From: Prorocentrum cordatum
Taxonomy: Eukaryota > Sar > Dinophyceae > Prorocentrales > Prorocentraceae
Length of the DNA stretch: 64,000 nt
Direction of reading: 5' to 3'
NCBI GenBank assembly: GCA_963575745.1
Contig: CAUYUJ010022559.1
Span: forward strand, 595,105 to 659,104
The translations under genes were made by a program, and so were the position numbers. Position 1 is the stretch's first letter; the number at the start of each line of letters is the position of its first letter. This document shows, piece by piece, positions 1 through 10,000 of this stretch. Below the pieces are notes generated by a model. That model had not been told where the DNA came from. It ran no database searches and worked only from the letters and a program-made list of their open reading frames with translations.

Positions 1-455
1 TCTTAGCTTAGCTTAGCTTCATCTGAGCTCAGGTTTATCTTAGCTTAGCTTACCTTAGCCGCCAGTTTAGTTTTCTGTTCGGGTAATTCGCATGGGTGTA
101 ATTCCCTACCTGGGCTCTGCCTAGAGGGTTAGCTTAGCTTAGCTTAGCTTAGCTTAGCTTAACATAGCGCAGCGCTGCATTAGCATAGCATCGCATAGCA
201 TAGCATAGCATATCATAACATAGCCAAGCATAGCATAGCATAGCATAGCATAGCATATCGCAACATAGCATAGCATGCCATAGCATATCATAGTATAGCA
301 TAGCGCAGCTTAGCATATCATATCACATCATAGCATATCATAGCTTAGCATAATACAGCGCATAATTACACAGCATAGCATAGCATAGCATAGCATAGCA
401 TGGCATGGCATAGCATAGCGCAGCATAGCATGGCATGGCATGGCATAGCATAGCA
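1..455. repeat. Pentanucleotide satellite (CTTAG/CATAG type)
   Basis: Two runs of an imperfect 5-bp repeat are visible: AGCTT/TTAGC units at 1-60 and 125-165, then CATAG units from about 170 to 455 with point changes. It contains no plausible coding frame. It lies upstream of the first recognisable exon of gene A and is probably intronic or 5' flanking DNA. Confidence 0.9.
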
Positions 456-526
456 TAGCAACTAATGCTGCTTTCCTAGGGGCTCCAACTTCTAGGTAGG
501 GTCGCACTGGGGTAATTCCTCTTAAG

Positions 527-703
527 GTGCTCGCGGAGGGCGATGACTGCCTCCTCGACGGCAGCGCCGGCACGTGCGCCGCGGGGCTGACGTGCAGTCC
601 CGGGCTGGGGAACCCGACGTGTATGAGGGATATGATTGCCTCGACTCCAGCGAGCGAGGCTGCCCCCGATGCTCCGGTGGAGACCGCCACTACTCCCGAC
701 AAG
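527..703 (+). CDS. Gene A, exon n-1: cysteine-containing secreted-type segment
   Basis: This internal exon reads VLAEGDDCLLDGSAGTCAAG onward to a TTPDK end. The acceptor is the pyrimidine-rich CCTCTTAAG just before 527 and the donor is AAG|GTGCTC at 703/704. Both boundaries are phase 0, and the frame joins the 888 exon without a shift. Three cysteines in a spaced Gly-rich stretch suggest a small extracellular disulfide motif, but I do not recognise a named family. The first exons and the start codon are not identifiable in the window, because the satellite DNA precedes it. The frame stays open past the donor, so the exon end rests on the donor match and on the fit with the next exon. Confidence 0.6.
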
Positions 704-887
704 GTGCTCGGACGACGACGAGCCCCAAAAAGGCACGGATGCCACTGCCGTTCCCTCGTTTTCGCTTTTGGGGGCCTCTTGGGCGGCCCTCGTCGCCACG
801 ACTGGAGTCGCTTCGAGTTTCTGGCCCGAGCGCATCCAGGAGAGGCCCCCGGCAGTAAGGGGGTGTGAGTGCTTCTTTTTTTAAAAG
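704..887 (+). other. Intron between the two gene A exons
   Basis: This 184-bp GT-AG intron is phase 0. The hexamer AAGGTG occurs at both junctions (701-706 and 885-890), and each copy contains the AG|GT splice point. A run of T followed by AAAAG forms the acceptor. I see no clear terminal inverted repeat. Confidence 0.6.
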
Positions 888-2519
888 GTGACCACGAAGA
901 CGACCGAGGACGTCACAGTAGGGGAGAAGACGCTGATGTTGGAACAGACGATTGGCATTGTCGTCGGGAGCACTGTCACCATCAGCAGCGCTGGGGTTTC
1001 AGAAAGCGGGACTATTGCTGGACTGGAAGACGGAGTGATTACTCTCGAGAACCCTTGGGCTAATTCTTACCCGTCCGGCTCTGACATCGTCATTGTGCAG
1101 CAGGAGGACGACGCCGTGGATGATGATTCTGGCATCGAGCCTGGCTTCCAGAAGTCCAATCACTTCACCACGGTGAGGGGCGCGATCCCAGCAGGGGTGA
1201 CCGAGCTCCCAGTCTTGACGTACAGGGGGTTCGCCGTCGGCGACAGCATCCTCATTGAAAACCTCGGCGCGCCCCCTGGCGAGCAGAAGGAGATCACCGC
1301 CGTGAGCAAAACGGCGGATGAACCCAAGCTCGTTGTTCGCACGCCCACCGGGCAGGCCTACGCTGGAGAGGCGAGAGTCACGCTGCTGGGGTCGCAGGCG
1401 ATGCCGGAGCTCGCACAAGACAGGGCGATGGCATTCGAAGATGGGCTCGACCTCCCAACGTCCCCCACTGAGGACGCCGAGGCGGGCATGATGCCGATGG
1501 CGATGGCATTCGAAGATGGGCTCGACGCTCCCGCGTCCCCCAAGGAGGACACTGAGGCGATGCCGACGGCGCCAGCGACGCGAGCAGGGAAAGGAAGACG
1601 CCACGGTGAGCTTCCGAAAGACAGCCCTGAAGACTTCCCGGAGCCACCGGATGACGGAAAGAAGTTCGACTGCGCGCAGGGCTTCGAGAATTGGGACGCG
1701 GGCTGGGCCGACGACAAGAAGTACTACTGTTGCAAGTACTACGGCCGTGGATGCCCCCCCGTAGAAACTACGACGCCCAAGCACGACTGCGCGGCCGACT
1801 TCGAAGACTGGGAGACCAAGTGGAACAGCGACAAGCAGTACTATTGCTGCAAGTATTATGGCCGTGCCTGCCCGGACGCACCATCCGTCTGCGACACAAA
1901 GTGCGAGCACCAGGGCGCCACCCTGACCTGCAGCGAGCGCGTCCAGTACGCCGCCACGCACCAGTTCCGCGGTCAGCCCGAGGCCTGCCCCCAGGCCCAC
2001 GAGCAGGTGCTCGAGGAGTGCCGTGTCTGCGAGGAGTGCCCCCTGGAGGAGACGGGCTGCGAGAAAAAGCAGGGCGAGTTCCCCTACGACTGCGACCGGG
2101 ACTTCGAGACGTGGCAGGAGTCCTGGTCTCCCGGCGAGCAGCGATGGTGCTGCGACAACTTTGGAAAAGGGTGCCCAGGCCCCACATCCGCCGAGCATCT
2201 GCCAGCGTGCGCCACAGACTGCGTCCACGACGACGGCACCACGAAGACGTGCGGCGAGTGGATCCAGGCCGTGGCCGCCGAGGACTTCCAGGGCCGTGCG
2301 GGGTCGTGCGAGAGCGCCCTCGACCAGGTCCTGAAGGACTGCCCGGTGTGCACCGTCTGCAGCCTCGAGGCGTCGGGGTGCGCGGACGCCCCGCTGGGCG
2401 GCGGCGGGCCGCCCGCCCCGCCCGACGGCGCCGCGGCCGAGGCTGCGCCAGGCTCGCCCGCCGTGCCCGACGCCGAAGCCGAGGCCGCGCTGGGCCAGGG
2501 CGTCGCCTCGGAGGCCTGA
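888..2519 (+). CDS. Gene A, last exon: dinoflagellate cysteine-rich repeat protein (WCC-type repeats)
   Basis: This is the long terminal exon: 543 codons, stop TGA at 2517-2519. It begins after TTTTTTTAAAAG at 887 and is in frame with 527-703. Residues are counted from 888. Positions 20-68 and 90-168 are two related beta-rich stretches (pattern V-x-V-G-D/S-x-I-x-I). Positions about 180-225 hold two copies of an acidic unit starting MAFEDGLD. Positions 260-290, 299-329 and 400-430 are three copies of DC(x4)F(x2)W(x3)W(x4-5)[YW]CC(x3)G(x)[GA]CP. Positions about 335-391 and 441-498 are two copies of a longer ten-cysteine module ending C-x2-C-x6-GC. The tail is Ala/Glu/Pro rich. The WCC repeat is, to my knowledge, largely a dinoflagellate feature with no assigned biochemical role; a disulfide-bonded extracellular or wall-associated protein is an inference. 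No membrane segment is visible in this part. Confidence 0.85.
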   Translation: MTTKTTEDVTVGEKTLMLEQTIGIVVGSTVTISSAGVSESGTIAGLEDGVITLENPWANSYPSGSDIVIVQQEDDAVDDDSGIEPGFQKSNHFTTVRGAIPAGVTELPVLTYRGFAVGDSILIENLGAPPGEQKEITAVSKTADEPKLVVRTPTGQAYAGEARVTLLGSQAMPELAQDRAMAFEDGLDLPTSPTEDAEAGMMPMAMAFEDGLDAPASPKEDTEAMPTAPATRAGKGRRHGELPKDSPEDFPEPPDDGKKFDCAQGFENWDAGWADDKKYYCCKYYGRGCPPVETTTPKHDCAADFEDWETKWNSDKQYYCCKYYGRACPDAPSVCDTKCEHQGATLTCSERVQYAATHQFRGQPEACPQAHEQVLEECRVCEECPLEETGCEKKQGEFPYDCDRDFETWQESWSPGEQRWCCDNFGKGCPGPTSAEHLPACATDCVHDDGTTKTCGEWIQAVAAEDFQGRAGSCESALDQVLKDCPVCTVCSLEASGCADAPLGGGGPPAPPDGAAAEAAPGSPAVPDAEAEAALGQGVASEA

Positions 2520-4726
2520 GCCGCTGGCCTGCCGAGCTGCCAGAGGCGGGGGAGGCGCGGGCCCGACGAGAGGGGCTTCCTTCCCGCCGCGTGGCGCCTT
2601 ACCTCAGCACTGGCGCGCCGGGAGGCGCGAGGAAAGCCGGCTGCGTGAACTGATCCGCCAACCCTCCCTTCGCTACCCCCCCTCCCTGCTGAGATCCAAG
2701 GTCACGAACAAAGATTCAGCATCACAACGAATAACACCCGACCAGAGCCGGATCGATCCGTAAGGGTCCCAGGGCCCGAAAGGAGGCAAAGCGTCGCCCG
2801 CTCGGAGCAGATGGCGACGCCAGGACCTCAGGGCTTCTCCTCCGACCCGAGAGGCCTGGTGCCGTCAGGACCTCCGCAGACCCCCGACATCATGGTTTCG
2901 TCATGCTGTGGACCTCCCGGCGTGCTTCGACGGTCCAGAGGCCCACGGAGGGCCCCCAGGGGCCGAAGGCTGGCGAAGGCCCCCCGCTGTGCTTTTGTTT
3001 TTTCACAGCGCGAGGGGGGCTTGTCGGCCACGCGCAGAGGGGGGGCTACAGTCGGCATTGAAGAGCAGGTCGATCCTGCCAGAGCAAGGGAGGGAGGGAG
3101 GGGGGCGCTCCGGGGCCGCAGGCTGGCACCGTGAGCGGCTCTGGGCCGGGCGGGAGCGCCGCCGCTGTCGGCGGGCCTCCCGCGGGCCCTCGGCGGGCCC
3201 CGCTGGCGGGCTCCTCGGCGGGCCCCGCCGGCGGGCCTCTTGAAGGCCCAGGGCTGTCCCGCGTCTCGCGGCCCGTGCCTCCTGCATTCCTGTGGCAGTG
3301 TGGCGCTCGGAAGGGTCTCGTGTCCTCTCGCGTGTCCTGTCCAGTCGAGTCCGACTGTAGGGGGGAGGGGAAAAGGCTTCTCAGAAGCACCCAGGCTTCC
3401 TCGAAGGGGCGGGCCTTCTCTGTAGATGGAAGGCCCGCCCCCTCTATAAGAAGCAGCCTCCGTCTAAGAGGCCTTCCCCCCCTCCCCCTATACCCCCGTC
3501 TGCGCGCCGCCCAAAACAATCACAGCGGCCGGTCTGTGGCTCCTTTCGGCCTCGCGGGGGTCCTCGGCGGGCTCCTTTCAGAAAAAAAACATCGCAGGGG
3601 GACAAAAGGCCAGCCCCAGGGAGGAGCTGTGCAGACAGACCTCCGGGGGTCCACGCACGGAGAAACAACGGGAGCGCCGGGTGTCTGGGGCTGGCGCCCT
3701 TCCTCTCACAGCCCTGGCATCCCCTGCAATCTGGGCGTTACAATGCTTTTACACTGGGCGTCTTCGCCCAGTGTCAAGCCCCTGGACCATCGGACCTCAG
3801 GGCCCTCTCGCCTTGAAAAAACACCGACGCAGAGTTCTGTAAATCTCTGGCCCCCGGGGGCTGCTCGCACCAGGCCCAGGGGCCGTGGAAAAATGACCCA
3901 GGATGAGACACCGTTGGGGAGGCGCGCTGCGAAAAAAACACGACGTCGGATGTCTGGGAGATGCGGAGGTTTGCCCATGACCACCGCCTGGGGGATCGAC
4001 CTGTGGGGATCTCGGCGGGCGATGGACATGGAAATATTCGGGCACTGGGGGCGGCCGAGGATCTCGAAGAGGTTCTCGAAGATCGATCCACCAGGCGGTG
4101 TTTCTGAATCCCCGCATCGCATCCTTCTTCTCCCCTCCTCCTCCTCTCCCTCTGCTCGCCCGTCCACCTTTGCAGGACGGCCCTCCCTTCGTGCATCCTG
4201 GCGGCAAATCAGGCCTTCCAGACGTTGTTCCGAGTGCTTCCGCTTTAAGAGGCGCGCAAAGCGCACCCTTGCGTGATTGCCCCCATCGACGGTGGGAAGT
4301 TGTTTGTGTAGACTGGCTGACAGACAGGCTCGGTGCTTCGGCTATTGTAATTCGTTTTTTCGCGCTGTGCTATTCAACAGCCTTCGGTGGACGTGGCGTT
4401 GAGACCAATGGTGTCCGTACGCGTCAAGCCAAAGTCCAACTTACGCGCTCGGGCTCAGATTGGGACATTCTTGGGCTGGCTTGAGGATCATCTCTTTGGC
4501 CATATTCGGGCCTCCCTGGATCGTCTTGAGCCCTCGTATCCCTCCTCCGTCCTGATCTTCCGCCTTTCCCTTCTCCCTCCCCTCTCTACCTCTCTCCCTC
4601 ATTATCCCCTCGCGACTGTCCAGTGTCTTCGGACTTTGAAGAAGCCCCCACCACGCCGAGTCGATCAGCGAATTGCCCCTGTTCGGTTCTTGGGATGGTG
4701 TTGCAGCACGTCTGTTCGTGGGTCGT

Positions 4727-4917
4727 TTCCACGAACGCAAGGGCTCCCACGAGGGCGCGAAGTTATTCGCGGTTCGCGCTTCGCGGTCCTCGTTCCTTCT
4801 CCCCCTCCTCCTCGTCCTCCTTTTCTCCCTTTGGGGGGGCGGCGCGAGAGCGCGAAGTTATTCGCGCTTCGCGCTTCGCGCAGCGCGAAGCGCGAAGTTG
4901 GGAGCCCTTGGAACGGG
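4727..4917. repeat. Inverted-repeat element with TTCGCG-rich interior
   Basis: The ends TTCCACGAACGCAAGGGCTC (left) and GGGAGCCCTTGGAACGG (right) are imperfectly complementary. Inside are several copies of GCGCGAAGTTATTCGCG-like palindromes and a pyrimidine tract. It has no coding potential. Its form suggests a non-autonomous inverted-repeat element. Confidence 0.5.
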
Positions 4918-5235
4918 TGCTTTGCTAAAAGGGGTTCTGCCAAAGGGGACGCTCTGGCCGGAGCTTCAAGGCGGCGAGAAGCTTCCCGGAGGTACACGAA
5001 GCGCCCTGAAGAGGAAGTCATCGAAGTTCGAACCGCCGACGGCGACGAAGACGACGGTCACGGCGACGACGACGACGACGGCGACGACGATGACGATGAC
5101 GGCGGCGGCGGCACCTGGGAGGGCGCCGCGCCGTGCCGAGCGGCAGTGGTCCTCTGGCTGCTGCTCTCGAGCCAGAGCGGGGTCTCTCTGGAAGGCAGCT
5201 CAATGCTGATGCTCTGGGTCTCCCAGGTGGGGTCG

Positions 5236-5400
5236 GTGTAGACGGGGTCGAAGGATCGCGCCGCATCGCCGATGCATCGCCGATGCATCGGCGATGCGGC
5301 TCGATGTGGAACCCGATATTCTCCACGTTAACGTCTCCGATGCATCGGCGATGCATCGCCGATGCATCGGCGATGCGGTGCAATCCTCCGAGCCCAGCTA
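5236..5400. repeat. GATGCATCGGCGATGC palindromic repeat element
   Basis: Short palindromic units (GATGCATCGGCGATGC and its partner GCATCGCCGATGCATC) occur on both sides of a spacer beginning GGCTCGATGTGGAACCCG. A second, shorter copy with the same spacer lies at 23,255-23,340, so this is a dispersed element rather than a local expansion. Confidence 0.6.
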
Positions 5401-6046
5401 CTCGGACGCACCCAGGAGGCTTCCAGATGCCCTTACTCCCCTCGGACTGCGACGGCTCACCGATGGCGTGGCGCGGGTCGTCCTTCCCCAGGACCTATCA
5501 TTCCGATCGGGTCGATGCGGCTCGGTTTTGGGCCGAGAGTCCCAAGGGGGGGTGCTTCTCCTTTCTTTTCCTCCTCCTCCTCCTTCCTCCTCCTCCTTCC
5601 TCCTCCTCCTCCTTCCTCCTCCTCCTCCTCCTTCTCGACCTCGAGGTCGGCCTCCGAGTTCGCCGGGCTCGGCCCGATTCGCTTCTGACTTCCCTGCGGT
5701 CGGATGTTCGCATGGCGCCGTGGTGCATCCCGGTACGGCCAGCCCGATTCGAGTCCGGCTCTCCGTGCCGGTGTGACCCGACCCGGCGCGCCTCTCTCGA
5801 CTCGATCGGGTGTTTCCCGTCTCGCTGCTGCTTGACCTTCCCAGGGTGGGGATATGTCCATAGCCGCCGCCAAGGGAGCGGGTCTTCGGGGACCACGGCT
5901 CGCGGCGGATGCGGGTACAGTGCCGTTTTGAATACATGCTCCGCGTGCGGATCATGTATAACACATGCAGGGATTTAGTATTAAAACGGCGAGGAGTTCA
6001 TGCATACATTTATTCATGACTTAACCATGTATTAAAAATCCGATAC

Positions 6047-6363
6047 ATGTTTAAGAATCCTATGTATGAAGAGCTGCCCTATCCATGGTCGGGCCCTGGT
6101 GGGGGCCACGCACCTCCAGAGCCACCGCCTGCCGAGAGCCCCGAAGATGCTCCCCCAGGCGGCGGCTCCGCCTCGCCATCCCGGGATGGCGTGGCGCGGT
6201 CGCCCTCCTCGTCCGCCTCCCGTCTCCTTCGCTTCGGCCGCATGCTCCCACGCCTGCCCCGAGAGAGTCAGGACGTGGTCCTGCTGCTGCAGGGCAGCGA
6301 CGGCGCCAACCTCTCCGCCCAGCTCGACCTCGCGAGCTTCCTGCTGGCCAACTCCAGCGAGCA
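6047..6363 (+). CDS. Candidate 5' exon of the myosin gene (or a separate short exon)
   Basis: The frame reads through a Pro/Gly/Ser-rich stretch to DVVLLLQGSDGANLSAQLDL and then LANSSEQ. The last third (after GAGAGTCAG at 6272) has the regular hydrophobic spacing of a real exon and ends at CAG|GCCTCG, a GC-type donor. An ATG at 6065 lies in this frame. The segment has no myosin-family motif I can name and may be an N-terminal extension. The Pro-rich upstream part could be non-coding. It sits about 430 bp before the first certain myosin exon, on the same strand. Confidence 0.35.
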
Positions 6364-6795
6364 GGCCTCGACCAGACGCCCCTCATGACGCGAAGCTGCC
6401 ACAGTTTGTGCGATGTCGTGATACCCTGAGGTCCTGGCGCCGCGTTGTTTCGGGCACCAGGACCAAGATGGGCACTGAGACGGTGCTCTCAGCGGCCCGA
6501 TGAGGGCCACAAAGAGGTCTGGAGGCCACTGAGGGCTCCGGATGCTATCCGTGAAGCGAGTGCACCGAGAGAATGTTTTGGGGGCCGCGGCCCATTCACG
6601 TTGTGCTCGTGAGCGGGTTGCCCGCGCTGCAGGTCCCTTTGTGGCCACTCCCCTCTCCCGCCCTCCGCGGCCACTTCGACTCTCAAGGGGCTTGCAGCGG
6701 GCTGCGCGAGGGCGGCGCGCTGGTGGAGCGCCCTGCGGCCATGGCTGGACTGGCTGGGCCCACGGGGCTCTTCTGGCTTCCCCACGCGGCGCGAG

Positions 6796-7064
6796 TGTGG
6801 GCCCCGTGCAGGCTCCAGAGCGTCGACGGTGACGTTGCTTCGCTCGCTGCCGACGACGGCGAGGTCATACGCCACCCTGCTCAGGACCTGCCTGCGCTGG
6901 AGCACGTGCACGATCAGCAGCTGGACGGCGTGGACGACGTGTGCAGCCTCGGGGCCGTCAGCGAGGCAGCGCTGCTGCACACGGTGCGGACACGCTACAG
7001 TCGGCAGCTCATGTACACGCGGGTCTCCCGGATCCTCATCGCGGTGAACCCGTTCTGCCCCCAG
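6796..7064 (+). CDS. Myosin exon 1: SH3-like N terminus and start of motor
   Basis: It encodes [18 protein letters not shown], then the SH3-like subdomain, then DLPAL and a long helix ending RYSRQLMYT and ILIAVNPF. These match the myosin N-terminal pattern vW.P..., DL..L, R(Y/F)....IYT..G..LIAVNPF. The acceptor is GCGCGAG before 6796. The frame stops three codons after CCCCCAG|GACATT, so the only sensible exit is a GA-type donor at 7065, a known dinoflagellate variant. The residues that normally follow (Y-S-P-E through P-H-V-F) are missing and must sit in an exon that I could not find in the 6.4-kb intron. Confidence 0.85.
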
Positions 7065-10000
7065 GACATTTGAAAGCCTTCGGCCATTGCCGCCAGCCCC
7101 TCTGCCCTAGGCACCGATGTATCTCGCGTCGCCCTCGCCGCCCTCATCCTCCTACTCGACATTTTCCTCGTCCTCCTGGCCGCCTACGGGGCATCCCTCC
7201 CTCAGGCGGCCAGGAGGCGGAGTCGCCATCCAGAAGCACCACTCTGGTCAACGCTGTGGAATCGGGTGCTGTCACCACCACGTCAGTATCGGTCAATGCC
7301 ACGGCACCCACCTCGGCGAACTCGTGCACTATAGCGTTCTCCAGCACTGCGGAAGCGAACGCTGCTACAGTGATCTTCTCGACTGAGTCGGGTACCACGT
7401 CGGTTGTCGGCAGTCTGGAGGCGAGCATTACCACAACACCCACCAAGACGGACCCGAGCACCAGATCGCTATCTTGACTTGCGGAAGCGAGTGCGTCCAC
7501 GGTGAATCTCACGACAGCGTAGATCACCACGTCGACATCCAGCATCATGACAGTGCTTGCTTCCACGGAATCCACCGCGGACGTGCAGCTCCACGCTCAG
7601 CCGTTCCAGCTCCTCAGGCGGCGCCGTGCACATAGCAAGACGGATGCCAGCGCCACGATGTGTACGGTACACGGCGGGTTGCTGCATTACGACGTGGGGG
7701 TGCAGCACGACAGGCTCCTGCAGTCCGATGCTGTACTGTGGGGGGCCATGCCAAGAAACACCCTGCTTGCCTCCAGGGTACCCTGGTTTTCTTGGGTTTC
7801 AGTGGTTTTGCTATGGAAGGCGTGACGTTCCCACACCAAGAATCAGTGGACGCGCTGGGGTCTCAGGGCTGACTTTCGTGTGGAAGGTTTCTGGTGGACT
7901 TGCCTCCACTGCAGCGCCACAGTTTCGACAGGTTGGAACAGCCCGTCGCTGAGCGGCAAGACGAATTGCAACACTCGCGACCACGGCATCCGCACCCACT
8001 CGGCCCTTGCCAGCGGCGCTCGGCAGCACCTCGTTGGAGCAGTGCGGCGGGTCGCAGGAATGCGACGCGGAGCAGCACGGGAGGATCCAGTAGCCGACGC
8101 AGCGCAGCACGACTCTGAAGAGCATGCAGTATCGTTCAACCGATCCATATCCCCATCCCCATCCCCATCTCAAGCCCCACCATCACACCACCCCAGTTGG
8201 GGATATACCCATCGAAACCCATGGGGAGTATCATCTATCCCCATCCAGGGGGGTAAATAGGCCAGTGGGGCCTCGGTTAAATGATGAGCATCGGTTAAAT
8301 GATGCTAGTAGGCATCAGTTAAATGATGCTCAAGCATGGCGGATTGCAGCAGTACGTCGCTGCACAGCGAAGCCGGACGATAGGAGCATCTGTATTTGGG
8401 CGGTTGGAGGCCGGGATGCTCGACGCTGCGCGATAGTGTCGCACCTCTTGCAGAGTCGTGCGCATGGGGGGCACGATTCGTCTTTAGATTGCAAAAGGGG
8501 CAGCTGTGGGTATATGATCTGGCACAAAGTTAATCGGTACTGCATCCTTCTGAAGGGGTGTGCGATCTCCCACTTTTCTCGTGCATGCTCGGCGTTCGAT
8601 GGTATCTGACCTTGCGTGTCTAGCAGGCCTCCTCGCTTCCGTTGTCACCCGACCCCGCCCCTGCGCAAAGGCAGCAGGCTTGGCTGGCTGCCGCCCCTAG
8701 GGATCCGAATGGTGGTCAGTGACGCCTGGCTGGCGTGCCATTCTGCGCCGCACTTGGCCGACCTTTTCTCTGTCCTCCTCTCTTCTTGCCTTGCTTCGCA
8801 CAGTTCGGTCTCAGTCCACTGGTGGCTCTAGTGCCCGACACATTACATCGTGTAACGTGTGGTTTGCAAGCAGCGACCGTTTCGGCCCAGGGGTGTATAA
8901 ATTTGTGGCTGGCAGTTGTGATCCACTCTCTTTCCTCATTCTTCCTTTCTGATTGTGGCTGTGTTCACGCGAGCTGCTTTTCAACATGGCCTCACCAGCG
9001 CTTCGCGGCCAACTGGTGTACCGCTTCGTGGCGCTGGCTATAATCGAACAACGGGCCGCTGGAGGGGGCGTCCCCTCTCTCAGTGAGCCCTCTTCGATTC
9101 CTTGGGCCTCCATTGGGTTTAGGGTCGGAGCTTTTGCTTAGCGTATCCTCCGCTGGTTCTGGCTCGCCACGCTTCGGCGAGACACGCCAACCACGTCCTG
9201 GTCCCCAGGCGTAACCTTCCCGAGCCTTCAGAAGCCTTCCGCCCCTTGGAGCGGAGAAACGCGTTATCCGCTTGCAGGGCAGATTGTGTCTCCGGATCCG
9301 TCGCCGCGGCACGCTGAGCAGCAGTTCCCGACCCTATCTTGGGCCCTCTCTGGTAAGTTCATAGGTCTTCTCTGTTTTTCTTTGGAGCCTGCTGGAGGCT
9401 TCTGGAGTCCCCTCGTGGTTCTCTTGGAGGAATACATGGCTGGCTCTCTCGCAGGACAGGTCACGCACACGTCACTTCGGGCCATTTGGGACAAAGCGCC
9501 CTAGAAGCGTAGAGCCCTCACAATTTGAAAGGGATCGTGTACCTGGTAGCGTGGGCCCAGCTTGATTTACAGGGGATCATGGCCCTGCGAGCGCAAATCC
9601 CGCGCCATATACGAGGGATCGTGGCAAGGGGAGCGCGGATCCAGCACAATCTGCCAGTGGTTGTGGCCCTCAGAATGAGCAGAGCCAACGTCATGTCGTA
9701 GGCATCGTGGCCCTGCGCAGATCCAGCGTAATCTTCAAGGGATCGCAGGCCTGGGAGCGCGGGCCCAGTTTTAATTTGCAAGCCTGGGAGGCGCGGATCG
9801 AGCCCAATTGTGCTGGAGACCGTGGCCCTGGACGCGTGGATCCAGTGCGATGTGCTAAGAATCGTCGTGCCCCCTGGGAGCACGGATCCAGAAGATCACT
9901 TCTGACGGGCTGTTGCCCTACGGGCGATGCCATCCACTGCCATTCGTGCACCGGCGCGCTCGTAGCGCTGCGTGCGCGGAGCGGGCGTCCTGCACGAGGG

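Larger units (their letters stand above)
2520..6046. other. Intergenic region between gene A and the myosin gene
   Basis: No convincing exon is seen here; open frames are products of high GC. Contents include a copy of a dispersed GATCGATCCGT/GGGTCC/GGGCCCGAA motif near 2750-2790; very GC-rich DNA with GGCGGGCC runs at 3120-3260; a purine/pyrimidine repeat of the AAGGCTTCTCAGAAGC type at 3370-3510, also seen near 12,790, 23,630 and 60,310; the ACGTCGGATGTCTGG motif at 3943; an inverted-repeat element at 4727-4917; a GAC repeat at about 5040-5110; and a TCC repeat at about 5570-5640. Confidence 0.6.

Noticed and set aside
1-165. TTAGC units taken for a telomeric repeat
   Set aside because: Telomeric TTTAGGG/TTAGGG units are absent; the 5-bp period CTTAG grades into CATAG and is ordinary satellite.
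999-2228. 409-codon frame on the - strand opposite gene A
   Set aside because: It is the shadow of a GC3-rich + strand exon; the + strand has spaced cysteine repeats and a consistent upstream exon.
7144-7575. 143-codon - strand frame with repeating Val/Ala/Asp segments
   Set aside because: It overlies a degenerate repeat in the myosin intron; no start, splice or domain evidence, and the + strand is equally open.
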